Shown piece by piece: positions 50,052-58,663 of a stretch of DNA of 64,000 nt (position 1 is its first letter; each line of letters begins with the position of its first letter). The notes under the pieces are model-generated. The model ran no database searches. It saw only the letters and a program-made list of their open reading frames with translations, and was not told the origin of the DNA. The stretch comes from SIG440 sp045120135. Lineage in GTDB: Bacteria > Bacillota > Clostridia > Monoglobales > Monoglobaceae. The position numbers and the translations under genes were made by a program. The stretch covers positions 62,001-126,000 of the forward strand of contig JBGVEN010000001.1 of assembly GCA_045120135.1 (NCBI GenBank), read 5' to 3'.

Positions 50052-50131
50052 ACGCACAAACCTCGCCTCTCGGTGTACACAAGTACACCTTCGGGTAACC
50101 CAAAGTCTTGACTTTGGCTCGGTTTGTGTGT
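50052..50131. repeat. Imperfect palindromic intergenic element (E4)
   Basis: Outer arms ACGCACAAACC and GGTTTGTGTGT; centre CGGTGTAC-ACAA-GTACACC; a perfect extra hairpin CCAAAGTC/GACTTTGG is inserted in the right arm. The segment TACACAAGTACACCTTCGGG differs from the E1 centre by only a few bases. Confidence 0.6.
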
Positions 50132-50163
50132 TCTGAATCAATTTTACCTATCCCCTAATGGAA

Positions 50164-50203
50164 GGCAGTTTAAAAACAATGTTTTTAAACTGCCCATTTT
50201 TTT
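50164..50203 (+). terminator. Second terminator in the gap before uppP
   Basis: A 14-bp stem GGCAGTTTAAAAAC/GTTTTTAAACTGCC with loop AAT, followed by CATTTTTTT. Confidence 0.85.
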
Positions 50204-50212
50204 AAAAAACTA

Positions 50213-50241
50213 TTGTATCTGCTGAAATTTTGTGGTAAAAT
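50213..50241 (+). promoter_or_regulatory. Promoter of uppP
   Basis: TTGTAT, a 17-base spacer and TAAAAT, about 68 bases before the start. Confidence 0.65.
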
Positions 50242-50309
50242 ATTTAATATGTATAGCTATGTGCATGAACGAATAGAGATATAGTAAAATGTGTTATGGA
50301 GGTCAACTG

Positions 50310-51122
50310 ATGTTTGTGATAGAAATGATCAAAACATTCATTTTAGGAGTTGTAGAGGGTATTACGGAGTGGCTTCCCATAAGCTCTACCGGGCATATGA
50401 TACTCGTAAATGAATTTATTCGGAACGAAAACAGCTTTACTTCGTCAGACTTGTATCTTTATGTTATTCAGCTTGGGGCAATCCTTGCTGTTGTAACTCT
50501 TTATTTCCGCAAGCTTAATCCATTTGCTTCGTCAAAATCCAAAACCGAAAGAATAGGAACATGGAATATGTGGGGCAAGGTTATAGTTGCCTGTATTCCG
50601 GCGGCGGTTATAGGACTGCTGCTTGACCCGATAATGGAGAAGTTTGAAAACTGGCAGGTTGTGTCGGCTACATTAATAGTATATGGTATCGCATTTATAT
50701 TAATTGAAAGAATAAATAAAAAGACCACCGTTCTCACAATGGACGATATGAGCTACAAAACAGCACTTCTTATCGGTGCGTTTCAAGTGCTGTCAATTAT
50801 TCCGGGAACATCAAGGTCCGGCTCAACAATACTCGGGGCAATGCTTCTTGGCTGTTCCAGAAGTGTTGCGGCGGAATTTTCGTTTTTCCTCGCCATTCCG
50901 GTAATGTTTGGAGTAAGCCTCTTGAAAATTTTGAAGTACGGACTTGTTATGAGTATGCAGGATGCGATTATTCTTCTTTCAGGAATGGCGGTTGCGTACA
51001 TTGTTTCTATGATGTCGATTAAATTCCTTATGAATTATGTAAGAAAGCATGACTTCAAGGCATTTGGTATATATAGAATAATCCTAGGTATAGTTGTAAT
51101 TTTGTATTTTGTACTTATCTGA
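50310..51122 (+). CDS. uppP: Undecaprenyl-diphosphatase
   Basis: BacA-type membrane phosphatase that regenerates undecaprenyl phosphate for cell-wall synthesis and gives some bacitracin tolerance. 270 aa, about eight helices. Catalytic motifs are EGITEWLPISSTGHM and the later PGTSRSGSTILGAMLLGCSR. Start at ATG 50310, eight bases after TGGAGGTC; the in-frame ATG at 50289 overlaps the ribosome site. A 33-base gap leads to the FtsK gene. Confidence 0.95.
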   Translation: MFVIEMIKTFILGVVEGITEWLPISSTGHMILVNEFIRNENSFTSSDLYLYVIQLGAILAVVTLYFRKLNPFASSKSKTERIGTWNMWGKVIVACIPAAVIGLLLDPIMEKFENWQVVSATLIVYGIAFILIERINKKTTVLTMDDMSYKTALLIGAFQVLSIIPGTSRSGSTILGAMLLGCSRSVAAEFSFFLAIPVMFGVSLLKILKYGLVMSMQDAIILLSGMAVAYIVSMMSIKFLMNYVRKHDFKAFGIYRIILGIVVILYFVLI

Positions 51123-51155
51123 AAATTTTAAAATACCGACGAAAAGGGAGATATT

Positions 51156-53876
51156 ATGGCTGAAAGAAAAAGAACAACCTCGGGGAGACGCACAACTTCC
51201 CGTACAACCCGAAGCACTTCTGCCAAGGGTAGAACAACGCGGGCACAGAACCAGAAAACCAAAAAACGCAGTGCTGAAATTAAGGGTATAGTCCTTATTG
51301 CTCTCGGTATATTTGTTGCACTTTCGTTCTGGGAAGGGGCAACAGGGATTGTGGGTGAGATATTCAGAGGGATGCTTATGGGTCTCTTTGGTGGCGCAGC
51401 AGTGATTTTCTTTGTGTTTATTATATGGACGGGTGTAAATATGTTCATAGAAAAACGTAAAGAGAATACAGGCTACAAAATATGGGTACTTCTTGCACTT
51501 ATGATTGTCACATCTGTAATCTGGGCACTTTGGCACGAAGATACTGCATGGAGTTATCCTAACTTTTTAAGTGCAATTCGCAGTATGTACGATTGGGGCA
51601 AGGACGGTAGCTCGGGCGGTGTTATAGGAACACTTCTTTGCATCGGGCTCGTAAAGTGCCTCGGAACAGTTGGTACAACAATTCTGTCCATTGCGGCGGC
51701 AATGATATTGTTGCTAATACTCACAGAGGTATCGCTTGAAAAACTGTTTAAGTCAATTTCATCATACATAAAACGGAATAAAGAGGATATGGCAGCGGCA
51801 CTTGATGAGGAAGTGGAGCTGGATATAGAAGAAAAACCCCGGAAAGAAAAGAAACTGGGAAGAAAGAAAAAGGAAAAAGTCACAACCCGGCAGATTCCAC
51901 AAAATCCGGGCGAGAGCGCAGAGCATACTCCAAACAACGATTACTTTGATGTGTATTTTAAGAACGATGCTCTTGCAGAAATTGCAGACGGTCATAAAAC
52001 AACAACCAGAAAGCCGTTCAGGTTTGATGTGGAGGATGATGAACCGAACGGAGCAGTTGATATTGCCGAGGTTGCGTCCGAGGTAATCCGTGAACAGGGG
52101 AATTCTGCAAAGACTACGGCGGTAGCTCCGAGATTTGAGATAACCGAGGAAAATGCAGGGGTTCTCACCCAGCTTCCGGACGAGAATGGTAATTTCAAAA
52201 ATGACGACGGCGAGTTTGAACCACCTAGCCTTGTGCAGATGCAAGAGAAAGTTGACCCGATGACTCAGGCGGCTCTTGACGAAGGTATATCATTTGACCG
52301 TGCAGTTGAGGCAGGTAAGCGCATAAAGCACGAAGAGGCAGAGCAGGCGGCAAATAGCATAAATATAATGGCGAAAGAGAATATAGAGGCAACAAAGATT
52401 ATAAATTACAAGCTGCCAGCGGTATCACTTCTTGAAAAGCCTAAGGCAAAAGCGAAAAGCCGTGCTGAGATAAAGCGTGAGCTTGAGAACAAGGCAAATA
52501 AGCTACTTGAAACACTCGCAAGCTTTAAGGTCGAGGCGGATATTCTTAATATTACTCAGGGCCCCACAGTTACAAGATTTGAGCTTCAGCCGGGCTTTGG
52601 TGTAAAGGTTTCTAAAATAACAAATCTTGCTGATGACATCGCACTCAGTCTTGCGGCATCGGGCGTGCGCATTGAAGCACCTATCCCCGGTAAGGCGGCA
52701 ATAGGTATTGAAATCCCGAACGAAGAGGCAAGCTCAGTTCCAATACGTGAGGTTATTGACACGGACGAGTTCAGAGACTTTAAATCAAAAACAGCATTTG
52801 CTCTAGGCAAGGACATCAGTGGCAGAGGAGTGATTGCCGATGTTTCAAAATTTCCTCATGTTCTGATTGCCGGTGCTACCGGTTCGGGTAAGAGTGTATG
52901 TATAAACTCTCTGATTACGAGTATACTTTATAAAGCAAAGCCCAACGAGGTTAAAATGATAATGGTTGACCCAAAAATGGTTGAGCTTGGTGTATATAAC
53001 GGAATTCCGCATTTGCTTATACCGGTTGTTACTGACCCAAAGCATGCGGCAGGTGCACTTAACTGGGCAGTTGCTGAGATGCAGAACCGTTATCAGTTGA
53101 TGAAGGATAATAAAGTGCGTAACCTTCAGGGCTATAATTTGCTTATGGAGGAACAGGGAACTCCGGAAAACAAGCTTCCCGAAATCGTCATAATTATTGA
53201 CGAGCTTGCGGACCTTATGCTTGCAGCCAAAAACGAGGTCGAGGACGCGATAAATCGTCTTGCAGCACTTGCAAGAGCGGCGGGTATGTATCTTGTAATC
53301 GCAACCCAGAGGCCGTCTGTTGATGTAATTACCGGTGTGATTAAGGCTAATGTTCCATCTAGAATAGCATTTGCAGTTTCTTCTCAGGTCGACAGCCGTA
53401 CAATTCTTGACGCTATGGGCGCAGAAAAACTCCTCGGAAAAGGAGATATGCTGTATGCACCCAGAGGTGAGAGTAAGTCTATTAGAATTCAGGGTAACTT
53501 TATCTCAGACAGCGAAATTGAAAATGTCATTAACTTTGTTAAAAAGCAGTACGAGGCTGAATATGATGAATCCATACTTGAACATATTGAAAATGCTCAG
53601 GAGGCGCAGAATGCTGCAAATGAAGATGACAGCCACACAAGGAGCGGTGATAAGGACGAGCTGTTTGTAAAAGCAGCGGAGCTTGTATTTGAATCCGGTC
53701 AGGCATCGGTGGCAATGCTCCAGCGTCGTTATAAAATAGGTTATCAGCGCGCGGCTCGAATTATTGACCAGCTTGAAGAAAATCGCATTATTGGTCCGTA
53801 TGAGGGAACTAAGCCAAGACAGGTTCTTATAACCAGAAATGAGCTTAATGAAATGATTATGAACAGTCCGGATTAG
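51156..53876 (+). CDS. FtsK/SpoIIIE-family DNA translocase
   Basis: A 906-residue DNA pump moving chromosomal DNA through the division or sporulation septum. Layout: a short very basic Thr/Arg-rich start, about four to five membrane helices (residues 40-190), a long acidic and charged linker, the RecA-like motor (Walker A AGATGSGKSVC with Lys579, Walker B IVIIIDELADLM) and a C-terminal winged-helix gamma domain (LFVKAAELVFESGQASVAML) that reads the chromosome polarity sequence. Whether it is the vegetative FtsK/SftA role or SpoIIIE cannot be told from sequence. Confidence 0.95.
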   Translation: MAERKRTTSGRRTTSRTTRSTSAKGRTTRAQNQKTKKRSAEIKGIVLIALGIFVALSFWEGATGIVGEIFRGMLMGLFGGAAVIFFVFIIWTGVNMFIEKRKENTGYKIWVLLALMIVTSVIWALWHEDTAWSYPNFLSAIRSMYDWGKDGSSGGVIGTLLCIGLVKCLGTVGTTILSIAAAMILLLILTEVSLEKLFKSISSYIKRNKEDMAAALDEEVELDIEEKPRKEKKLGRKKKEKVTTRQIPQNPGESAEHTPNNDYFDVYFKNDALAEIADGHKTTTRKPFRFDVEDDEPNGAVDIAEVASEVIREQGNSAKTTAVAPRFEITEENAGVLTQLPDENGNFKNDDGEFEPPSLVQMQEKVDPMTQAALDEGISFDRAVEAGKRIKHEEAEQAANSINIMAKENIEATKIINYKLPAVSLLEKPKAKAKSRAEIKRELENKANKLLETLASFKVEADILNITQGPTVTRFELQPGFGVKVSKITNLADDIALSLAASGVRIEAPIPGKAAIGIEIPNEEASSVPIREVIDTDEFRDFKSKTAFALGKDISGRGVIADVSKFPHVLIAGATGSGKSVCINSLITSILYKAKPNEVKMIMVDPKMVELGVYNGIPHLLIPVVTDPKHAAGALNWAVAEMQNRYQLMKDNKVRNLQGYNLLMEEQGTPENKLPEIVIIIDELADLMLAAKNEVEDAINRLAALARAAGMYLVIATQRPSVDVITGVIKANVPSRIAFAVSSQVDSRTILDAMGAEKLLGKGDMLYAPRGESKSIRIQGNFISDSEIENVINFVKKQYEAEYDESILEHIENAQEAQNAANEDDSHTRSGDKDELFVKAAELVFESGQASVAMLQRRYKIGYQRAARIIDQLEENRIIGPYEGTKPRQVLITRNELNEMIMNSPD

Positions 53877-53978
53877 TGAAAAACCGCTGAAAACAGCCAG
53901 TTTATTGCGTATTTAGCATAAAAGGGGTTGTTAAAATTTGTGCAAACTCACGAATTTGGGAAAAAATACAGAAAACTA

Positions 53979-54007
53979 TGGAAATTTCAAAAATAATGTA
54001 GTAAAAT
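53979..54007 (+). promoter_or_regulatory. Promoter of the HU gene
   Basis: TGGAAA, a 17-base spacer and TAAAAT. The -10 region AATGTAGTAAAATAAT is identical to that of the tuf promoter. Confidence 0.6.
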
Positions 54008-54069
54008 AATCTTAACGTTATGAAAAAACATTCTAAACAAAACAATATTAAAGAAAAGGAGTTTTAAGA

Positions 54070-54345
54070 ATGAATAAACAGGAATTGATTTCAGCAATGG
54101 CTGAAAAGGCAAATCTCTCTAAGAAGGATGCAGAAGCAGCTCTTAACGCATTTGTTTGTGCAGTTGAAGGCGCACTCGCTAAGGGTGACAAGGTTCAGCT
54201 CGTAGGCTTCGGCGGTTTCGAAGTTAGAGAAAGAGCAGCAAGAACTGGCAGAAATCCTCAGACAGGTGCTGAGATGAAGATTGCTGCAGCTAAGGTTCCC
54301 GCTTTCAAGGCAGGTAAGGCACTTAAGGATCTCATCAACAAATAA
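54070..54345 (+). CDS. hup: HU family DNA-binding protein
   Basis: A 91-residue histone-like protein that bends and coats DNA. It starts MNKQELISAMAEKANLSKKD and has the core VQLVGFGGFEVRERAARTGRN and the C-terminal PAFKAGKALKDLI. Length and sequence are standard HU. Strong ribosome site AAAAGGAG, own promoter and terminator. Codon use is that of a highly expressed gene. Confidence 0.97.
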   Translation: MNKQELISAMAEKANLSKKDAEAALNAFVCAVEGALAKGDKVQLVGFGGFEVRERAARTGRNPQTGAEMKIAAAKVPAFKAGKALKDLINK

Positions 54346-54362
54346 GCATAAATTATGCTCTT

Positions 54363-54391
54363 AAAGGAACGCCTTAAGGCGTTCCTTTTTT
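54363..54391 (+). terminator. Terminator of the HU gene
   Basis: AAAGGAACGCC/GGCGTTCCTTT stem with loop TTAA, then TTT. Confidence 0.92.
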
Positions 54392-54437
54392 CGTTGTAAA
54401 TTACATAACAGTATATATAATGAAAGGAATGAAAAAA

Positions 54438-54695
54438 ATGAAAAGTTTTTCATATAGAACACGAGGAACATGTTCCAGAGAAATACGATTTGAACTTGAT
54501 GGCAGTGTGGTGAAAAATGTTCAGTTTGTAATGGGTTGTCAGGGTAATACCACTGGCGTAGCAAGACTGGTTGAGGGTATGGAGGCAAATGAGGCGATTT
54601 CCCGACTTGAAGGAATTAACTGCGGCGGTAAAGGAACATCCTGCCCCGACCAGCTTGCACAGGCACTTAGAGCGGCACTTGACGAAGAAAAATAA
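54438..54695 (+). CDS. TSCPD domain protein (TIGR03905 type)
   Basis: An 85-residue protein with FSYRTRGTCSREIRFELDG, the CQGNTTGVARL segment and the name-giving GTSCPDQLAQAL. The domain is also found at the end of some vitamin B12-dependent ribonucleotide reductases; the stand-alone form has no established role. ATG 54438 is nine bases from AAAGGA; the earlier ATGs at 54420 and 54429 overlap the ribosome site. Confidence 0.85.
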   Translation: MKSFSYRTRGTCSREIRFELDGSVVKNVQFVMGCQGNTTGVARLVEGMEANEAISRLEGINCGGKGTSCPDQLAQALRAALDEEK

Positions 54696-54778
54696 GCGTT
54701 TGTAGACTCTGTATACAAATTACGAATAATATACCATATTTATGTATAAATTTTTGGAAAAATTTATATATATAGTAC

Positions 54779-54807
54779 TTGACAAAATAACAAATTATTG
54801 TTACAAT
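54779..54807 (+). promoter_or_regulatory. Promoter of the str-type ribosomal operon
   Basis: TTGACA, a 17-base spacer and TACAAT. The predicted leader (from about 54814) has a hairpin GGATaGTGTG/CACACATCC at 54828-54852 and a small one, GCATT/AATGC, right before the ribosome site. Confidence 0.85.
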
Positions 54808-54881
54808 ATATAAGATTTTTAATATTGGGATAGTGTGGGGTTTCACACATCCTGTCGCATTAAAAATGCAAAGGTGAAAAA

Positions 54882-55127
54882 ATGGAAAGAATAAAGACAA
54901 GCACTCATGTGGTTGGTCTCAAACAAACAAAGAAAGCACTGGAAGCGGGTTTGGCAGAACTTGTGTTTATAGCAAAGGATGCAGACGCGCACGTGGTGAT
55001 TCCTCTGGAAAAGCTCTGTGAGGTTAAAAAAACCGAAGTGATATATGTAGATAATATGAAGGAACTCGGCAAGGCTTGCCGTATTGATGTTCCCACTGCG
55101 GTTGCTACTATTGTTAAAAGCGCTTAG
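54882..55127 (+). CDS. rplGB: L7Ae/L30e-family ribosomal protein (YbxF-like)
   Basis: An 81-residue kink-turn RNA-binding protein, the Firmicutes YbxF/L7Ae-like protein. The RNA-contact segment VVGLKQTKKALEAGLA and the VIPLEKLCEVKK motif match the family. In Bacillus it sits between rpoC and rpsL; here rpoBC do not precede it and the operon starts with it, behind its own strong promoter. The ribosome site is AAAGGTG. Confidence 0.92.
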   Translation: MERIKTSTHVVGLKQTKKALEAGLAELVFIAKDADAHVVIPLEKLCEVKKTEVIYVDNMKELGKACRIDVPTAVATIVKSA

Positions 55128-55185
55128 GCGTTTTTATATAGGAAGTGTTTGCTTCCGTCAAATTATATACAGGAGGTGAGATTCG

Positions 55186-55599
55186 TTGCCAACATTTAAC
55201 CAGTTAGTTAAGAAAGGCAGAAAGACTGCTGAGAAAAAGTCTACAGCACCGGCTCTCTTGGATGGATTTAATACCATTAAGAAAAAGCACACTGTTCAGG
55301 CTTCTCCGCAGAAGAGAGGTGTTTGTACTTCTGTTAGAACAATGACACCTAAAAAGCCTAACTCTGCTCTCCGTAAGGTTGCCAGAGTTCGTCTTACAAA
55401 CGGTATTGAGGTTTCAGCTTACATCCCCGGTATCGGTCACAACCTGCAGGAACATAGCGTTGTGCTTATCCGTGGCGGTAGAGTAAAGGACCTCCCTGGT
55501 GTTCGTTACCACATTATCCGCGGTACACTTGATACACAGGGTGTTCAGAAGAGAAACCAGTCCAGATCTAAGTATGGTGCAAAGAGACCTAAGGCTTAG
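55186..55599 (+). CDS. rpsL: 30S ribosomal protein S12
   Basis: A 137-residue S12, decoding-centre protein. It starts at TTG 55186 (PTFNQLVKKGR), eight bases after AGGAGGTGA. The streptomycin-related segments TMTPKKPNSALRK and GGRVKDLPGVRYH carry the wild-type lysines, so no resistance mutation is visible. The beginning has a short insertion-like stretch (AEKKSTAPALLDGFNTIKKK) typical of some clostridia. Confidence 0.97.
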   Translation: MPTFNQLVKKGRKTAEKKSTAPALLDGFNTIKKKHTVQASPQKRGVCTSVRTMTPKKPNSALRKVARVRLTNGIEVSAYIPGIGHNLQEHSVVLIRGGRVKDLPGVRYHIIRGTLDTQGVQKRNQSRSKYGAKRPKA

Positions 55600-55637
55600 T
55601 AGTGTAAGACAAAAAATCAGTTAGAAATTTAGTTTAT

Positions 55638-55750
55638 AGTGCGTATTACTATTTAATATATATGAGACAGCAGTCTCGGATGCGATAGTCAATACAGCAC
55701 TAACAGTATCCAAAGTGGGTATTGAGTACCTGTGGATAACATTTACCACA
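55638..55750 (+). promoter_or_regulatory. Structured leader of rpsG with exclusive foldings
   Basis: The S12-S7 gap is 170 bases. AGTGCGTATTACTAT (55638-55652) pairs with 55685-55701 (15 bp, two bulged bases) and encloses GAGAC/GTCTC. TCAATAC (55689-55695) can instead pair with GTATTGA (55719-55725). TGTGG/CCACA (55731-55750) lies just before the ribosome site. In Escherichia coli S7 represses its operon at this gap, so a similar control is possible. Confidence 0.45.
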
Positions 55751-55769
55751 AAGAATGGAGGGAAGAACA

Positions 55770-56240
55770 GTGCCAAGAAAAGGACATATTGCACGCCGTG
55801 ATGTGCTGCCGGATCCTATGTACAACAGCAAAACTGTTACACGTCTTATTAACAATATCATGCTCGACGGTAAAAAGGGTGTTGCTCAGGCAATTGTTTA
55901 TGATGCATTTGAAATCATAAAGGAAAAGACAGGTAAGGACCCTGTTGAAGTGTTTGAGGAAGCTATGAATGCCGTTATGCCTGTACTCGAAGTTAAGGCA
56001 AGACGTGTTGGTGGTGCTAACTATCAGGTTCCGATTGAGGTTAGAGCAGAAAGAAGAGAGACTCTCGGCCTCAGATGGATCACTCTTTATGCAAGACAGA
56101 GAAGCGAAAGAACAATGGCTGAAAGACTTGCAAACGAGCTGATGGATGCTACAAACAGCACAGGCGGAGCATTCAAGAAGAAAGAAGACACACACAAAAT
56201 GGCTGAAGCAAACAAAGCGTTTGCACACTTCCGCTGGTAA
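55770..56240 (+). CDS. rpsG: 30S ribosomal protein S7
   Basis: A 156-residue S7, primary binder of the 16S 3' domain. It starts at GTG 55770 (PRKGHIARRDVLPDPMYNS) behind GGAGGG; the frame from 55755 would include the ribosome site. LMDATNSTGGAFKKKEDTHK and ANKAFAHFRW are the usual ends. Length is exactly that of the family. Confidence 0.97.
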   Translation: MPRKGHIARRDVLPDPMYNSKTVTRLINNIMLDGKKGVAQAIVYDAFEIIKEKTGKDPVEVFEEAMNAVMPVLEVKARRVGGANYQVPIEVRAERRETLGLRWITLYARQRSERTMAERLANELMDATNSTGGAFKKKEDTHKMAEANKAFAHFRW

Positions 56241-56249
56241 TCTCGCTTT

Positions 56250-56359
56250 GAAAATTACTTCATCTTTGGCAGCGTTGCTCGGTGACGAAAAATGCTCACA
56301 TATATCATATATGCTCCGCTTTTTTGCACCTCACATCTGCCAAACCAAAAGCAATTTTC
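56250..56359. repeat. Imperfect palindromic intergenic element (E5)
   Basis: Lies between rpsG and fusA. Left arm GAAAATTACTT..TTTGGCAG..GGTG..AAAAA; right arm in reverse complement GAAAATTGCTT..TTTGGCAG..GGTG..AAAAA; centre CACATATAT-C-ATATATG. Same length and layout as E1-E3 but a different core. It would form a long hairpin in the str mRNA. Confidence 0.6.
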
Positions 56360-56432
56360 TGTGCGATATACTATTAGGAATTAAGCCAATTTTCGATTTA
56401 CTTTACTTTTATTATGAAAGGAGAGAAAAGTT

Positions 56433-58544
56433 ATGGGTAGAGCGTATTCACTTGAAAGAACAAGAAATATCGGTATCATGGCTCATATCGATGCCGGTAA
56501 GACTACTACTACAGAACGTATCTTGTATTATACAGGTATTAACCATAAGCTTGGTGAAACCCACGAGGGCGGCGCTACAATGGACTGGATGGCTCAGGAG
56601 CAGGAGCGTGGTATTACAATTACCTCTGCTGCTACAACATGTTTCTGGGAACCCAAGGAAGGTCCTTACGGCGGCATGAAGCACAGAGTAAACATTATTG
56701 ATACTCCCGGACACGTTGACTTCACAGTTGAAGTTCAGAGATCTCTCAGAGTTCTTGACGGTTCGGTTACAGTTATGTGTGCTAAAGGCGGCGTAGAACC
56801 CCAGTCAGAAACAGTTTGGCGTCAGGCTGACGAATATAAAGTACCCCGTATGATATTTGTTAACAAAATGGATATTATGGGTGCTGACTTCTACAATGTT
56901 GTGAATATGATTCACGAAAGACTTAATGCTAACGGTGTTCCGATTCAGCTCCCTATCGGTGCTGAGGAGACTTTTGTTGGTATTATCGACCTTATGAATA
57001 TGGAAGCTGAGATTTATGATGATGAACTTGGTAACACTTATCATAAGGACGCTATTCCTGCAGATATGCTTGAAAAGGCACAGGAATATCGCGATAAGAT
57101 GGTTGAATCTATTTGCGAAACAGATGAAGAACTTCTTGAGAAGTACTTTGGCGGTGAGGAAATCACTGTTGATGAACTCAAGGCTGCACTTCGTCGTGCA
57201 ACAATTAACAACGAAATCGTACCTGTTCTTTGCGGAACAGCGTACAGAAATAAGGGTGTTCAGCTTCTTCTCGATGCAGTTATCGAGTATATGCCGGCTC
57301 CCACAGATGTACCCAATATCCAGGGCGTAAATCCCGAAACAGACGAAGCTGATGAAAGACCGTCATCAGATGATGCACCTTTCGCAGCACTTGCATTTAA
57401 GATTGCAACTGACCCGTTTGTAGGTAAGATTTGCTTCTTCCGTGTATATTCAGGTACACTTGAAAAGGGTTCACACGTACTCAACTCTTGCAAAGGCAAG
57501 CGTGAACGTATTGGTAGAATCCTCCAGATGCATGCAAACCACAGAGAAGACCTTGATATCGTTTACTCCGGTGATATTGCAGCAGCTGTTGGTCTCCAGA
57601 ACACAACCACAGGTGAAACTCTTTGTGATGAGAAGCATCCTATTATTCTCGAATCAATGAACTTCCCTGAACCGGTTATCCGTGTTGCTATCGAGCCTAA
57701 GACAAAGGCTGGTCAGGAAAAGATGGGCATTGCTCTTGCAAAGCTCGCTGAAGAAGACCCGACCTTCAAAACTTATACAGATGAAGAAACAGGTCAGACA
57801 ATTATCGCAGGTATGGGTGAGCTTCACCTTGAGATTATCGTTGACCGTCTCTTACGTGAATTTAAGGTTGAAGCAAACGTTGGTGCTCCTCAGGTATCTT
57901 ACCGTGAAGCATTCAAGAACGCAGTTGACATCGAGCATAAGTATGCTCGTCAGTCAGGTGGTAAGGGTCAGTACGGTCATGTACTTGTTAAGTTCGAGCC
58001 CCTCGAAGAAGGCGAAGGCTATGTATTCGAGAACAAGGTTGTCGGCGGTGCTATTCCTAAGGAATACATCCCCGCTGTAGATGCAGGTATCCAGAGCGCA
58101 ATGCTCAACGGTGTACTCGCAGGCTACAATGTAGTTGACCTTAAGGCTACACTTTACGATGGTTCATACCATGAAGTTGACTCTTCTGAAATGGCATTTA
58201 AGATTGCTGCTTCAATGGCGTTCAAGGAAGGTATGAGAAAGTCAAACCCTGTTCTGAAAGAACCCATTATGCTTGTTAATGTAATTACACCTGATGATTA
58301 CCTCGGCTTCGTTATCGGCGACCTTAGCTCAAGACGTGGTATGATTAAGTGCCAGGAATCAAGATCCGGCGGTGTAACTCAGGTTACAGCTGATGTTCCG
58401 CTTTCAGAAATGTTCGGTTATGCAACCGTTCTCCGCTCAGGAACACAGGGCCGTGGACAGTACTCAATGGAACCCTCACACTACAGCGAAGTTCCGAAGT
58501 CTGTTCAGGAAAAGATTATCAGCGAAAGAGCAAAATCCGAGTAA
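56433..58544 (+). CDS. fusA: Elongation factor G
   Basis: Ribosomal translocase, 703 aa. GTPase motifs AHIDAGKTTTTERILYYTG (G1), DTPGHVDF (G3) and NKMD (G4) are present, along with the domain IV segment RQSGGKGQYGHV and the C-terminal Gly-rich region. The ribosome site is GAAAGGAGAGAAAAG. Third ribosomal-type gene of the str cluster. The 192-base spacer upstream holds element E5 and no promoter that I can support. Confidence 0.98.
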   Translation: MGRAYSLERTRNIGIMAHIDAGKTTTTERILYYTGINHKLGETHEGGATMDWMAQEQERGITITSAATTCFWEPKEGPYGGMKHRVNIIDTPGHVDFTVEVQRSLRVLDGSVTVMCAKGGVEPQSETVWRQADEYKVPRMIFVNKMDIMGADFYNVVNMIHERLNANGVPIQLPIGAEETFVGIIDLMNMEAEIYDDELGNTYHKDAIPADMLEKAQEYRDKMVESICETDEELLEKYFGGEEITVDELKAALRRATINNEIVPVLCGTAYRNKGVQLLLDAVIEYMPAPTDVPNIQGVNPETDEADERPSSDDAPFAALAFKIATDPFVGKICFFRVYSGTLEKGSHVLNSCKGKRERIGRILQMHANHREDLDIVYSGDIAAAVGLQNTTTGETLCDEKHPIILESMNFPEPVIRVAIEPKTKAGQEKMGIALAKLAEEDPTFKTYTDEETGQTIIAGMGELHLEIIVDRLLREFKVEANVGAPQVSYREAFKNAVDIEHKYARQSGGKGQYGHVLVKFEPLEEGEGYVFENKVVGGAIPKEYIPAVDAGIQSAMLNGVLAGYNVVDLKATLYDGSYHEVDSSEMAFKIAASMAFKEGMRKSNPVLKEPIMLVNVITPDDYLGFVIGDLSSRRGMIKCQESRSGGVTQVTADVPLSEMFGYATVLRSGTQGRGQYSMEPSHYSEVPKSVQEKIISERAKSE

Positions 58545-58591
58545 TTTTTCAAAGATTCGAAATCTTTTGCAAGATAATTTTTAAAAAGCTA

Positions 58592-58620
58592 TTGAAAAGT
58601 AGCTTTGAATGTAGTAAAAT
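58592..58620 (+). promoter_or_regulatory. Promoter of tuf
   Basis: TTGAAA, a 17-base spacer and TAAAAT, 43 bases before the start. A small stem, AAAGCTA/TAGCTTT, overlaps the -35. Confidence 0.7.
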
Positions 58621-58663
58621 AATTAGTAAACAATTAACTTATATAAGTTAGGAGGAAATTAAA

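Noticed and set aside
49906..50309. Gene in the 404-base gap before uppP
   Set aside because: Only terminators, palindrome E4, a short repeat and the uppP promoter are seen; no ORF with a ribosome site.
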